Of a stretch of DNA of 64,000 bases, positions 21,094 to 34,112 are shown in pieces. This DNA is from Psilocybe azurescens. Its lineage: Eukaryota > Basidiomycota > Agaricomycetes > Agaricales > Agrocybaceae. The notes below the pieces were generated by a model. The model searched no databases, had not been told where the DNA came from, and saw only the letters and a program-made list of their open reading frames with translations. The position numbers and the translations under genes are program-made. The stretch lies in contig JAJIRX010000659.1 in the NCBI GenBank assembly GCA_023853785.1, positions 1 to 64,000 on the forward strand. Reading direction: 5' to 3'. The stretch's first letter is position 1. Each line of letters starts with the position of its first letter.

Positions 21094-23920
21094 TGGAGAT
21101 GCTTTGAGGATGTTCATCCACCAAATACTTCCTTTATGTATTAGTTTACCATAATGTTCTTATCTTATGCTAAGATTTGTACTATTTTCCCTGAGAGTTG
21201 CCATAGATGTTGCAAGGAACACTACCATGATTCGATCTCCTCAGTTCCCTCACCAGCCATCCAGTGTTCTCTTCACCGAAACCGTTGGATGGCATGTTGC
21301 TTCAGACGAGCAACTAACTCAGAACACCAGTTACAGTCTCGTCCCGAAATACTTTTATCTATTTAAAGTAGAGTACTAGAGTACGTTCAAGCTCATCACT
21401 GTATTGCGATAATTAATCATTATGACCTGGATCATGATGTATTCGAACTCCCGAACCGACATCTGCCACTCTGCATTTTGTCAGTCCGAGAGAGCACAGA
21501 TACGGTAGCTAATTTACAAGTAAGCAAGCCCAAAGTGATAGCTGATCCGTCATCATATCTTTCCCTAACCATGCAACACTGAAAAATCATACATCTACAT
21601 CACATCCCTTCAATCAGCTCAGTCGCCTGTACCTTCTCTGATGAAGTAACAGAATTGACAGATAGCAAGACCTAATTAAGCTCGAGAATGTTACAGGATA
21701 AATAGAACGGTCCCCAAAATAGCATTTTGAGATCATCATCCAGCGATTATATTATGCCTGAGACCGAAGCTCTGAGGTCAATCAAAGTACTTCATTTTGA
21801 AGATCTGTCGCCGCGTATGGGTATCTCACGTTCATAAGTGATCTGATAGAAACGACCAACTTTTACATATGTGAACATCTCAGTGAGACCACGGTACTAC
21901 TGAGGTCAAAGTTGAAGTATGGGCTGTGGGGGTTTCAGAATGCAACGAGGTAGAGCAAGGCTGCCATGATGAAGCGGGATGGTAAGTAAAACGTGGATGG
22001 ATTTAAAAGTGGGCGAGGACAAAAGACAGAAGAGCAAGAAGACAACACAACTTTTTATGAAGGAACGCATGGGTAATCTGAGTCAGGTGTGGAGGAAGCC
22101 TCGGGTGTGCATGAAAACCCTGTAAGAGGACTGTTTCAAGATCAGATTTATCGTTGCTATGTCAAAGCTTGATAGTTCTTTGAAGTTTATCCACATTAGC
22201 TACAGCGTCACCTTCGCCTCTCCCACAATCAGATATAGTACCCTAATGCTCCTGTATCTCCCACATCACCCTCATAAATTGGCCCACCCACTATGACTCA
22301 TTCAGACTATCTGGAAACCATTTATAGACCATCATACCGCGAACCCAGGAGAAATTATTACCTTCCTCTTTTACAGTCCTGTTGTAGTTACTTTCTAGCA
22401 TGTTGCAGCGATGAATGAAACGTGATAGAGCGAAAATGTGGCAGAGCAGATTAAAGACTGCCCTATTACTTTGTACTTGGATGGTTGCACATAGATGAGT
22501 GTGGAAATTTACTCGTGTGCTCTGAAAGTAGGTTCATACCGTTATCAATGGCCACATTAGGCACATTATCGACCAATAAATGGGACGCTTTGCATAAAGC
22601 CCGAGCAAAAGCAGGGGTCGATGGGCGATGAGACTGTGGGGTGTAAGGACAATATCAGTACTCGAGAGAAAGCTAACTTCATGTCCGTATCTGGAGACAG
22701 GTAGAGAGGACATGAAACGAGGCTACACACATAAGAAAGTCAGTATATGCGCTTAAACAACACTTAAAGATACGAAGCCAACGCACCGAAGTTCTTCAGT
22801 CTACAACATATTTCATTGATCACACTCATCAAGCTACTCAGAGCTACTCCGATGTGTCTTCCCTCTTTTCAGTCTGCTTAGAACGACATTGAAGCTGAAG
22901 CTCATCTGAAAAGACGAGGCAGCCGAATTGTGAACGACTACGTCGTCGGTGTTTCTGAGACCTATTGCGTACTAATCTCGTCTCATCCACCCCGCCTTAT
23001 CGACAGAAGCAGGGAAAACCATTGTATTATGTTAAAGATGTGCATGGGATCCATACAAAGTTAAGTGAGTGCAGAGTGGAGAAGCAAGAACACACGAGAA
23101 GCAAGAACACACAGTGCACAGTTTGTTTGCTCTTCTCAATATAATTCAGACTCCGCTCACTCGACATCTGCTTTGGGGACAAGGAAGGACGAGGACCAAA
23201 TAAAACTTATAAGCGAAAGCCTAAGGTGCAATGTGGGTCACCGATCATGAGTATGAGCTGTGTAAGGTGTTGGTTCCCTGAGTATGATTGTGGAAGGTTG
23301 TCGAAAAAATTCATATAGAGATAAGGATTGGGAGGGTGGTGCGCGAGGGGGTCAGGGAGAGTGAGGGGAGGAATATAAATACCAAACAATGTACGTTGTA
23401 GGAGAGGAGGAGGTGGAGGAGGAAGAAGAAGAGGAGGAGGAAGAGGAGGAGGAAGAGGAGGAGGAAGAGGAGTATTTACTCGAATTATACACCGGGTTCG
23501 TGGCACATTTATTCTTGCTACAGCGATACATGAGCATCGGGGGACTGTTACAAGAAAAACTAAGAGTGACTCTAAACAGGCAGCAGTCTTGATGGCATCG
23601 GAATCTGGATAGTGCGTGCGGCACAGATAGAGCCGACTCTGTCGAGGAATGGTCTCACCGTGAAATCACATGATTGAATTTAATGTCGATGATTGTATGT
23701 ACTAGGAGCAACAGTTCACCTACAGTAGGGAAAATGAGAACAGTAAATACTTGACAAATGAGGGATTTAAAAGCGAGAAAAAGATGTTAAATAATTGACA
23801 GATCAACCATTTCTTTGACGTGTACTAATCATAGAATGGTAAACACAAATCTAAGGAAAGGAAACAGAGAAGACGCCAAATTTGGTGTTAACAAATCTGC
23901 TATTGATGTACCGCAATGTG
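21094..23920. other. Spacer between paralogues A and B
   Basis: The first 300 bp are homologous to the 5' flanks of B (25,245-25,560) and C (32,489-32,770); all contain TTATCTTATG. The duplication therefore included the promoter region. Beyond that I see no gene. A short direct repeat AGAAGCAAGAACACAC occurs twice at about 23,080-23,115. Confidence 0.6.
23398..23473. repeat. GAG/GAA purine microsatellite
   Basis: A (GAGGAAGAG)n run of about 75 bp. The plus strand reads as poly-Glu, the minus strand as poly-Ser or poly-Pro. ORFs crossing it are composition artefacts. Confidence 0.95.
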
Positions 23921-25244
23921 CTAGACTTGATTGTCCCCAGATGAGGCATCTGTGCTGGACTCCCTCTTCAGTTCGATCTTTGGGGTCTGCTCCGCATCAT
24001 CTGTATCAGCCGATGCGCTAACATCTCTTCCAGTGATGTTTCCACTACAACCACTACCACTTCCTTGCTGTGATCCAAACTGCAAGCCGGATACGTGAGT
24101 GATTGTGGCCGGTACTACAGTGTTGGTGGTGTCTGTAAGAGAAATTCTGGTAACCAGAACTGTTGGCGCCAATCCCTAATTCTAGGTAAGAGATGCAAGG
24201 TGTTAGAATGAGCATTAGAAGATACGTACTGAGACAACAATGATAATTGATTCCGTGTAATAATCAGCTTCGCTCAAGGGAGATTTTAACATATTGAATG
24301 ATGGAACGACAATGATGATGGCCTTGAGGAGGAGTACCAGTAAGTCAGCTGCACCTGATTCGATGATAATTGTCATTATACGGTTGAATACTCTTCTGGA
24401 TGGTAAACCATGTATTTGGAAAGCAGAATGCATTCTATACCCAATGAGAAATGTTGTAATCAAAGTGGTCCCCAGTGACACAAATGTGAGAGCACTTGAA
24501 ATATTATTGAATAAAATAATATTTGCGTCACTGGTTATTAAACCCAATTTTGCACTTAAAACTGTCGTCACAACAAAGAGGCCTGCAATGATATGTCATT
24601 ACTGGAAGTGTTCATTCTGAAATTTCATCCATGGGGCTCACCAAATTCCGCGACTAAAAGTATCAATGGAACTGAAGTTGCCCAGGAAGATTGTCCCCAG
24701 ACATGGTAGCATCTCCATATCTTTCAGGACATAGATGAGAATCAATTAATAGTCAAAAATACAGACCAACCAATAGTCCATCGGAAACAATCAACAAGGA
24801 ATTCTCTAGAAAGGCAGAGAGTACCGAGGTCCATTGAGGGCCGTCCACTGTTCCCAAAAAGATGGATTCTCGCGTGTCTCCATTAATCACAATTGTCCAA
24901 GTAAGGTAGTACCATTGCACAATGAAGTCGAAAAAGCATAGCAGATACAACACGGAAATAGTTGATATAACAATGCGTCGATTAAAATTTTCGGGTTTTT
25001 TGATACTGTAGGAGACATAGTTGACGAAGTTGTTTTTCAAGTTGAGGGCAGGAACCCACAGTAAATGTAGATTGTTGCTCCAAATACCATGGTGTAAATG
25101 CCTGAAACATATAAGTTTGTGATGATGATTTCGCAGAGGTGGAGATTTACCCATAAGAAAATTCAAAAGCATTGAGCTATTGAGGTTGGCGCTAATTTGA
25201 GTCTCTTGTATATTGACTAGGATTGGAATGTCAGGCGTAGACAT
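23921..25244 (-). pseudogene. Seven-TM-like membrane protein family, paralogue B
   Basis: Exon 1 (25,244-25,151, 94 bp) encodes MSTPDIPILVNIQETQIS. Its intron donor is GTAAAT rather than GTAAG. Exon 2 (25,101-25,060, 42 bp) encodes IYTMVFGATIYIY. Exon 3 carries RRIVISTISVLYLLCFFDFI, DTRESIFLGTVDGPQWT and FLENSLLIVSDGLLV. A middle exon has TSDANIILFNNISSALTFVS, IGYRMHSAFQ and IIESGAADLLVLLLKAII. The last exon begins APTVLVTRISL and ends SSGDNQV at 23,921. It is the best-preserved copy around GPQW. However, one A appears missing in the homopolymer at the start of exon 3 relative to A and C, so the spliced frame is probably broken unless this is a sequencing error. Confidence 0.65.
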
Positions 25245-26748
25245 AGTATGATGTTTTAGGGTTGGGGAACTTCATCCACTGAACCCCTTATATATGTTGG
25301 TGGACTAGTTGACTTATCTTATGCTACTTTTTGTAGCATTTCTGTTGAACAGTCTCTATGGATACTTCAAAGAATCATCCCAGTACTACAATAATTTGAC
25401 GTCCTCAGTTCAATCACCAGATACACAGTTTTGGCTTCTTAGATATGGTTGGGAAGACCACCGTGTTCGACGTGCAACAGATTAGATGTTTAACTTAATA
25501 ACTGTTTTATCCCGAAATACCATCCATGTATCTATCGTACTCGGAACTCATTTTCGAGGTCAGCATTGAGTATTGTGATGGTCAACATCCATTTCACCTA
25601 TAGTATACCCATAGTACCCACTATTCACCCACTATTCATTATTTGTCAGCCTTGCGGGCCAGAAAGACGACAGCTGGTTTACAAACAGTCAAACTCAAAT
25701 GCAATGGTTGTTGATCGTCATGAATTATCTTTTGGAATGTGGTATTCATAGATTAAGTGAATTCTGGTATCAGTGATTCCATTTGGTTGTCGCCGTGGAC
25801 GCTAGATCGAATCATCCTGCCATGTCCATGATGTGACTTGCTCAGCTACTTTCATCTTCACTTGTAGGAACACGCTCATAGGATCATGTTATAATTCACA
25901 GACATCTGCCAGCTAATTGAGGTGTCTAGCATTTTCTCCAAACACATACTTACAGTGTTTGTGTAGTATCCCACAACGATCACGAGGTGTAACTTTAAGC
26001 ATATCCTCGATTTGAGTTATTATGTTTGATTTTGCACACCTGCCTCATCGATGTCGCGATGTTGCCTTCCCCGGAAGTTTTTTTCATTCTGTAAAATCTT
26101 TGATCAATCACGTCCAAACGTCTGTTCTCATAGCTTGGTTAAATTAGTCACCGACTGATTGCTACTTATTGCTGTGCGGTTCACATCATTTGGTCACATC
26201 CAGGTATACCTACTTTCTCGTTTACTCAAAGGAAGAATTTTCGTCAGTATGAAAATAAATAAAAACTTAAACGATGACGGATTTAAAAAGACTTAGACAA
26301 AACCATGACATCGATTTTACCCGATCACCAACTTGGCCTCCCCGACCACTCATCAAGCATACCATTTGCCTTTCGGGAACTTATGGAACTCTCCAATTAT
26401 ATCGAGATTGTATAAAAATATAGACTTCGACAACATTGGTGGAGACGGCAATGTGCAATTTGGCCTCTCCGATTAGCAGGAGCTCGAAGTAACAAATGAC
26501 GCGTGGGAATTTTAATTGTGATCAATCGGAACATTCACGTGATAGGTGGGCGTCTATTCTCACTCCATTCGTCCAGGAATCACACGACATTCTATTCTGT
26601 ACTGCTGCTACTGCTCTGCCCAGTAAAAAACATGTTCTCATTAAGGACTCGGTCCAATCTTCTAGTTCAACTTCATCTTAAACAGCTGCCTTAAGTCCAA
26701 AAATAAACATTATTTAGGTCGAACAACTCACATTGAAGGTCCAGGACA
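25245..26748. other. Spacer upstream of paralogue B
   Basis: The first 300 bp match the 5' flanks of A and C. The remainder has only short ORFs and no recognisable protein or RNA feature. Confidence 0.5.
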
Positions 26749-27640
26749 ATGGGAATTTTAGAAATGGGCCACATGCGCACTGTTGTATACATCGACGCAT
26801 TTGGAGAGGGATTTAGACTCTGCCTATGTATGCCATATGGTGACACCTACGAAGGCCATTCATTAACAAAGGTATACACCACTACGTCTGAGTCTAAGAC
26901 ATTTTCCGAGAATATCAAGCGTGGAGCGTTAAGAAAATCCAACAATTCAAAATCTGGTCCGAGCATATATTGTCTCTGGATTTGCTGGAAGTGGGTCAGG
27001 GAACACCGGTTTATTCAGCTTGCGAAGGGTAAAAAGATCGGCATTCAATGGGCTGAATTACTTGCGGTGCAACTTGGCGTACATGCGCTGTGTGCGCTGG
27101 GATATTTCTTCTATCAGGATGGCAAAGGTTATCAGTGGGTCAGAGGCGACAAATAAAGGGAAGAATCAGAAAGTACTCTCTAGTTCCCTCTGGTTCAAGA
27201 ATCGAAAGATATACTATGATAATCGTCGTGCTGTCACTGCGCTGGGGAAAATCCTCCCTCATAATCAGAAACACGGGATATGGAAGATTGAACTCCATTT
27301 ACATAACGTCGTGAAACACATTCTCAACACATGTAGGATGGTGGGCATTAGATTAAACGTGGGATAGGACTCTACATAGGCTAACTTGGCGGATGGGCCA
27401 TCGAGAGGAAAACAGGCACGGAGTGCACTAGAAACGTTGAACATTAAGTGTAAAAAGACGATTGCTATGTCAAAAATGCATATCGTGGCTGCTCCAAAAC
27501 ATTTGATGGAGTTTGTGCAGATCCCCATTACAAATACTGTTACGCTGTATAATACGCACACTTCTCGAGGATTAAGACGCAGTGAGAAGTCTTGTATCAC
27601 GAGCAATCCGATATTCCTGTAATGTGGATCTAGACCGTAT
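26749..27640 (+). pseudogene. Retroelement RNase H-like domain relic
   Basis: Fragments in several plus frames match the RNase H region of fungal retroelements. MRTVVYIDAFGEGF (about 26,775) has the first catalytic Asp context. IQWAELLAVQLGVHAL (about 27,045-27,090) corresponds to the Glu-bearing helix. GYQWVRGDNKG (about 27,130) holds the second Asp. NLADGPSRGK (about 27,380-27,410) is the conserved closing motif. In-frame stops and frame changes separate them. No integrase, tyrosine recombinase, LTR or reverse transcriptase core was found, so the class (Ty3-like or DIRS-like) is open. Confidence 0.65.
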
Positions 27641-28437
27641 CCTATGGTCATGGTGTTGATGGATTCACCGAGCCACCGGGTTCTACGATCTGTCAATCAG
27701 AGGACGTGACGGTTATCCAGGTGCACTATCCCATTACTCCATACATGACATGCGTTTGGATTCCTATCCATTAAAGCTAACGAACTATGTACAGGTGTTG
27801 GCTATCACATATTTTGATTGCAATTGTCTGTCTATCAATTGATCCACTTGGGATCGTCATACTATACAGTTAGCACGAGTTGTTAATAGGTTTCTTTCCG
27901 TTCTCCTTCTAGTAATGTATCCAACTATATGATTAATATCTATAGTATTCAATGTCACGAAGGTAAAATAAACGAAAAACAAATCAGGTCCCTGTACGAA
28001 CTACTATGTGCAATACTGGCCTTGGCAAATAAAATATTCTAGAACTTCTTCTCGACCGTGGACACCATAAGACAATTTAAATGCCGGCGGACGTGATCTG
28101 TGCGAGAGTGAGCGTGGGCAGGGAGCAGAGAAGGAGAGTGTTGACGACGATAAATATTGGGCTGTGCGAGTGAGAAGTAAGGGGAGAGGGAGGGATTATT
28201 CGTGATTTTGTTTTAAGGAGGAAGGAAGGGGAAAGAAAAGGAAATCAAAGAGGAAGGACAGTCGAGGGATCGAGATCAAAGTATCACGAACGGTAAATGA
28301 TCGAATAACGAAGAAAGGAAGGTTATAGAATCCCTCCCAAAAAAAAAGAAAAGGAAGGAAAGAAGGAAAGAAAAGGCGCATACATCCCGCCTCACAATAC
28401 AGAACATGCAACACAGAAAAGCAAAAAGAAAGATCAC
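27641..28437. other. Gene-free spacer
   Basis: AT-rich, then purine-rich (28,080-28,390, many GGAAGG/GAAAGG runs). The minus-strand 103-residue ORF here is pyrimidine-driven, with Phe/Leu/Ser runs. No feature supported. Confidence 0.4.
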
Positions 28438-30290
28438 TCACTCTTCCAACACAGCATGCCAATCGCTCTTCGTCGTGAGAGTCATCAGCGGCATGAACAG
28501 CATGCACGCCGAGATCGCGAGCAGCGCCGTCTTCATCTCGGATAGCGTCCTCCCTGGCTCATCTCCTTTCCCACTACTTGTCTGTTGCGTATTTGAATGT
28601 GTCCCAATCTGCAGAAGATCCTTAACGCGCCGCATATACCCCGTCCTATCCCCCTTCTTCTTTTTACTCCTTTCTTCTTCTTGTCCCCGTCCTTATTAAG
28701 TATCCCTATCTTCCCCCTCCTCCCCACCCCAAAATGCCTCCAAAGCACAACAAGCGTCACCAGCACTACACTTTTCCCACACGTCCTAACCGCCCCATTC
28801 ATAGGCCGTAGCTCGCTATTATGCTCCAGCACATATTGCAGCGACGGCGTCAGAGAGACAATAAGCGAGAGCGGGGCAGCGTAGAGCAGGCGGCGGGGAG
28901 AATGCGGAGGCGGTGCAGTATGTAAATGGCTGAGGGCGGAGAGGAGGGAGGAGAGGTGCTGAGGTTCCATTGAGATCTCGTTAGAATTTACCCCATCGAC
29001 ATCCCCATCAACATCGTCGCTATCACTCGTCTCCCCGTCCCTCGCACCCACACCTCCAAAATCTCCAACACCTCCCGTCGCACCAGTGCCAGTCGAAGCA
29101 CCAACGCTGAAACCTCACGTATACAGCTCTCAATTGGACTATCCGGGAACTAGTTGCAGGATGTCGAGTTGCGCCTCCCAAGCGGGAGCTTGGGTCTCCG
29201 TTCCTGCTCCGTTTTGGTGTCCTTGTCCTGGTGTGTTGAGCTTGTGGATTTTTGCCGTTCCATGCTATTGTCGTCAATAGAGACGTGGCACCTAGAGCAC
29301 CAGGGATGCCTGAGAACATGATGCGGGGCGACGAGGGCGCGGACGACATCGGCGGCTTCGTGAATTGGCCCGCCACCCTCTTCTTTAATGCCGACGCCGA
29401 CGAATGCGAATGCGAATGCGAATGGACGAGTGTCGAACTCGACGCGTGCATCCTTACATCATGCTCGCTGTCCTCTCCCTCCCTATCTCCCTTCCGGTCG
29501 TCGTCATTGCAGGTGGTGAAGTCCACGAGGAGCGGTGTGCGCTTGACGTCGCGATCAGTGTTGGCGTCAAGTCCGACGGTAGATGCAGGCGGCCTTGTTG
29601 TGGATGAGATGGTGGCGGGCCACGCGAAGATGTGGTGTCTGCGCATGAGAGGATGCGTACTCTGTAGCTGTACCTGACCTGTTGGAGGATTAGCGGAATG
29701 TATGCGGGAGGATACAAGGACGGAGGCAGAGAAGGGGACGTAAGCGAGAGGGATAGGGTGCGACGAAAGAGATCCAGTAGATGATAGCAGAAGGACTCGA
29801 GCAAAAGATAGGCACATACCACCATCCCGAGCGTGCTGCACATGGTCAAATACGTCAGTGCGCGTCCGAGCATCGTGTTATTGTTGTCGTCTAAACTTTA
29901 TGGAAACTCGGGGACTAAGACGATGAGATTCTGCATCAGCGTGATGAGGAGCGCGTTGGAGTTCGAGAACATTGCGACGGCCGTGATGAAACTCCAGTGT
30001 GGGTGAGAGCGGATGTGTGAGTTACGGGAAGAAAGGAATAATGGGGTGCTTTCACGTACCGCTGCGATTTCCTCAACCTGGATGTCCAGGCCAGAACCCG
30101 TCCTACGACCATCGACGTGCCGGTGGCGATGATGAACCAAGCAAGATATCAAGCACAGCCTTGGAGTGAACCAGAAACAGTAGGGGGAGAATGTATGCGT
30201 ACCTATTGAGTCTTCTTATCTAGAATATCTTGTCTCGCCAGAATATACAGTACCCAGCAGAGCACATGAGGAAGACCTTCAGGATGGACT
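28438..30290 (-). pseudogene. Auxin-efflux-carrier (AEC, PIN-like) family transporter, decayed
   Basis: The AEC family comprises membrane carriers with five N-terminal helices, a hydrophilic loop and five C-terminal helices. Visible minus-strand parts, in order: VFLMCSAGYCIFWRDKIF (about 30,270), WFIIATGTSMVVGRVLAW (about 30,130) followed by a GTACGT donor, FITAVAMFSNSNALLITL (about 29,970), TMLGRALTYLTMCSTLGM (about 29,840) followed by a GTATGT donor, and VRILSCADT. A long Ser/His-rich loop covers about 29,680-29,100. Then come APLSLIVSLTPSLQYVLE, GAVRTCGKSVVLVTLVVL (about 28,790) and MPLMTLTTKSDWHAVLEE ending at 28,438. Blocks lie in different frames, the third N-terminal helix region is missing, and the last helices after HAVLEE are absent. 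Family membership rests on remembered motifs. Confidence 0.75.
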
Positions 30291-31190
30291 GTCATAACGG
30301 AAGGGCAATAACGGTTCAGAATGTGGGTATTTCAGAAAAACCGTAGACGACAGATAACGGAGCACGTTGAAAAATATGGTAAAAGATACAGAAGAGAAAC
30401 GTACATCGAATACAGTGAGAAGATCACCACCCCATACATCTCCTAATTCAGACAAGCGTGGTATCCTGACCTTGCGGACGTTGTATCCTGTACATGGAGG
30501 TGTAACATGGGCCGGACGACATCGTCCACCGTCGTATAATGATAAACCGTCTGTATAGGTTGGTGTTCAAACGTTCTATGTCGCCTCTGTGCGTTGTTTG
30601 ATATTATTTAGGGGTCTACACGTGATCAATGATCAGCGTTGTGCCATCACTAAGTGAACTGATTTGTTCTCTGCCTTCAATGTCTGGAAAGCTCTCCCTT
30701 TTATTTGAGAATCTACATAAATTTCCAATGGCGTGCCCGAATATCTATTCACCTCTCTACGCAAGCTGATCAACACTCGCAGAAGAACATGCCTGCTTGT
30801 TATGTCCTCGTCATGGAGGTCCTCGCCCTCGCCCTCAAAGTAACCGGGCCCAGAATCCGTACCAGAAACCTACGCTCCAACAAATTCACATGATGATGGG
30901 GTTCTCGATGAACCCAAATTCTTGGAAAATATGTTGACTTCAACGTCGCATTGAGGCAAGAAGAGGCTTATGAGCGAGAGAGGCAGGACGATGTTATTCA
31001 AGGATGAGACCAGTCAGGAATGTAAAAACATGAATAAAGATGTTAAATAATTGACAGATCAATTGTTACTTCGATGTGTACCAATTGTATAATGCTAAAT
31101 ACAAATCTAAGAAAAATAAAAAGAAAAAGGAGAGAAATTTAACGTCGGGTGGATCTGCTATCATCTGCTATTCCTTTGGCGAAGTGTGCT
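30291..31190. other. Spacer with dispersed repeat copy 2
   Basis: No gene. Segments about 30,450-30,500 (AGCGTGGTATC, GCGGACGTTGT) and 30,585-30,780 (GTTTGATATTATTTAGGGG, CACGTGATCAATGATC, CGCAAGCTGATC) match the repeat at 43,404-43,560 and the one at 17,126-17,340. Confidence 0.5.
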
Positions 31191-32488
31191 TTAGATTTGA
31201 TTGTCCCCAGGTGTGGCATCCGCTCTGAACACCCTCTCCACTGCAATCACTGGTGTCGGCTCCGCATCTTCTGCATGAACTGATGCGTTAACGTATCCTC
31301 CAGTGGCGTTTGCATTACTTCCACTGCCAGTGTCTTTATGAGAGGCGAATTGCAAGCTGGTTATGTGAGTGATTGAGGCTAATGCATTTGTGCTGTTGGG
31401 GTTGGTAAGAGTGATTCTCGCGACAAGAACTGTTGGGGCCATTGCCTTATCCTAGGTTAGAGACACAGGATATTAAGATTAAAATTAGAAGGTACCTTGT
31501 AACAACAGTCAGAACTGTTTGCATATAATAGTCCGCTACGTCCAAGATAGATCCCACTACAGCATTTGACGGAAGAACAAGGATAATGGCATCGAAGAGC
31601 AATGCAAGTGAGTAAGCTGCAGCTGACTCAATGATTATCGCCACAATGTGGTCGAATAACCTTTTGGATGATAAGCGATTTAATCGAGAGGTGGAATATA
31701 TTCTGTAACCAACAAAAAATGTTGTAATCACAGTGGTGCCCAGTGATACAAATACCAAGGCACTTGAGATATTATTGAATAGATTTTCATTTGCGTCACT
31801 GATAACTGACTGAATTTGCCTGCAATGACATGTCATTACTTGAAGTATTCATACCAGACCTTTATCCATAGGACTCACCACATTCCGTAACTTAAAGTAT
31901 CGATGGAGCGGAAATGGCCCAGAACGATTGTCCCCAGACGTGGTAGCATCTCCAAATCTGTCAAGATGTCAGTGATAATTACGCGACAATCAATAATAGT
32001 GACCAACCAATAGTCTGTCGGAAATAATCAACGAGATTCTCTAGAAAGGCATTGATTACCCAAGTCCATTGAGGGCCATCCCCTCTGTTCCCAAAAAATT
32101 GATTCTCGGGTATCTCCAGCAGTCACAATTGTCCAATCAAAGTAGTACCATTCCACGATGAAGTTCAGAAAGCAAAGCAAATACAGCACTGAAATGGCTG
32201 AAAGAACGATGCGACAATTTAAATTCGCGGGCTTCTTAGATACTGTAGTATACATACATCATTGACGAATTTCTTTTCTTTCAAGTTAATGGAAAAACTC
32301 ACGGTAAAGATACATGGTTCCTCCGTATAGCACAGTGTAAATTCCTGATGCACATAAGTATGCCTTGGGGATATTCACAGAAGTGGAGGCTTACCCATGA
32401 GAAAATTAAAAAGCATCGAACTATTGAGGTCAGCGCTAATTTCATTTTCTTGAATGTTGAATGGTATCGGAATGTCAGGGGTGGACAT
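31191..32488 (-). pseudogene. Seven-TM-like membrane protein family, paralogue C
   Basis: Exon 1 (32,488-32,395, 94 bp) encodes MSTPDIPIPFNIQENEIS and ends at a GTAAG donor. Exon 2 (32,344-32,303, 42 bp) encodes IYTVLYGGTMYLY. Exon 3 starts at 32,242 (SKKPANLNCRIVLSAIS). A later exon after acceptor GCAG near 31,819 encodes NISSALVFVSLGTTVITTFF and IIESAAAYSLALLFDAIIL. The last exon starts MAPTVLVARITLTNPN and stops at 31,191 after GDNQI. Small indels around ESIFW/GPQW shift the frame relative to B, and a TGA follows. The intron structure is cleanest in this copy. Function unknown. Confidence 0.65.
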
Positions 32489-34112
32489 TGGGAGCTTCTT
32501 TAGAGCTGGGGATCGTCATCCACTGAATACCTTATATATGTCTGCCCACTATAGTATTTTTATCTTATGTTACTTATTGTAGCATTTCTCTTGAACAGTC
32601 TTTATGGATGTTCCCAGAATCATCCCGGAACTACCATGATTTGATCTCCTTAGCTCACTCGCTGGATATACGGTGTTGGACCTAATGTTGTGTTAGACGA
32701 GCAACTGACTTGGTATCTCAATTACAGTCTTGTCACAAAGTATATCCATGCAGAGTCTATCGTGCCTGTAGCGTCTCCGAGATCGGCACTGTGTATACCA
32801 GTACTTGGATGGTTAACTTTCATAAAATATACCAACCGCGGTATTTGCCATTTCGTCAGCCTGACGCACACAGCTGAAGTTCGGTATGATATTGACGTAT
32901 GAAGTCACCGAAAATTCTATTCTGATGTTATCTGCCAACATCGATATTCTCCCCACGCATCTGGTGTAGCCGACCATGAGAAGATCATGGGATCGGCATA
33001 TCAAGACCGAGGTGAGCTCGAGGAATGTGCACGCTCGAAATACCACCGTGATATTTGACATCATCATTCATCCGTCATACGCTCGTATTTGTCTTCATCA
33101 GATAAGTATGCGTATGCGGCCACCTGATCTGGGAGATACGAGACGAGCTGAACCATCATCTGGTTGTCCCTTTTATTTGTTTTAGGTCTATCTCACGGTG
33201 CGGGATGTGGTATCAGTGGCCAGTCAGTCTGATTAATTCTTGGGAATATGGAGCGGCAGAGTAAAAACGGTCGTCAAAGGGACTCTCAATACCGATGATG
33301 TACAAACATGTCTAGAAAGGGAACTCGAAAGAGAAAATATCATATGACCTTCGCCATGTCCGTTAATGATTGACATCAAGCTGATCATTGTTGTGCACGA
33401 ACCTATTGCATTTTGTAGGTTTAGGTTGAGACCACGGTACTGTAATGCTTAATTTCAGATTATGGAAAATGGGAATTGGGAATAGAATAGCTATGAATGT
33501 AAGTTTAAACCCATCTACTAAGTTCAAGAATTCAATGTAGTACAAGTTTAAAGTAGAAGTGAAGAGAGAGCACATTTAACATTGGGCCACGGACTTAGAA
33601 CAATGTAAACAGCCTCTATGGCGTAAGTCAATTAAAGATTGTTCCAGTGGGTATAGAAAGGCAGTGCGGAATAGAATGGGAGAGTACATTGCAGCTCTGA
33701 TGAAGGACGATGCGGGTGTGTGAGGTATGTTATCGAGAGAGGATATCCCATTGTTTATGAATGTCTTTATCGACTTGTTCATGCTTATCTTTTTGCTATC
33801 ACTATTGCTCACATCTCCTTCCATAGCATATGCCTGATCCACAACAAAACCAAGGACTCTCAACAACCTAACGCAAATCCTCCTGACTCTCATCATGCAC
33901 TCAGACTATTTGTGGACTTGGAATTATAGACCATTCTGGTATGTCTCTCAGGAATTATCAGTGTGACCATAGGGATCGCTCACCGATTAGCTGTACCAAT
34001 CAATGGCACTCTGGACTGTCTTCAGAGGAGTGTCTCTGAGAACACATAGTGCACCTTTTGTATCACGCTCTCCTACGGTGCTTTTGAGCAAAAGGATAGA
34101 CAGAATAATGTC
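32489..34112. other. Spacer with a segment duplicated at 44.4 kb
   Basis: The first 280 bp match the 5' flanks of paralogues A and B. Segment 33,504-33,934 is a diverged direct copy of 44,383-44,830. Shared blocks include GAAGGACGATGCGGGT, CTTCCATAGCATAT, CTGATCCACAACAA and TGTGGACT.GAAATTATAGACC-like ends. Neither copy encodes a recognisable protein. Confidence 0.6.

Noticed and set aside
23207..23624. Poly-Pro, poly-Ser and poly-Glu ORFs
   Set aside because: Produced by the GAG/GAA microsatellite at 23,398-23,473.
27265..27696. Minus-strand 143-codon ORF
   Set aside because: It overlaps the plus-strand RNase H relic containing ADGPSRGK and shows no family motif.
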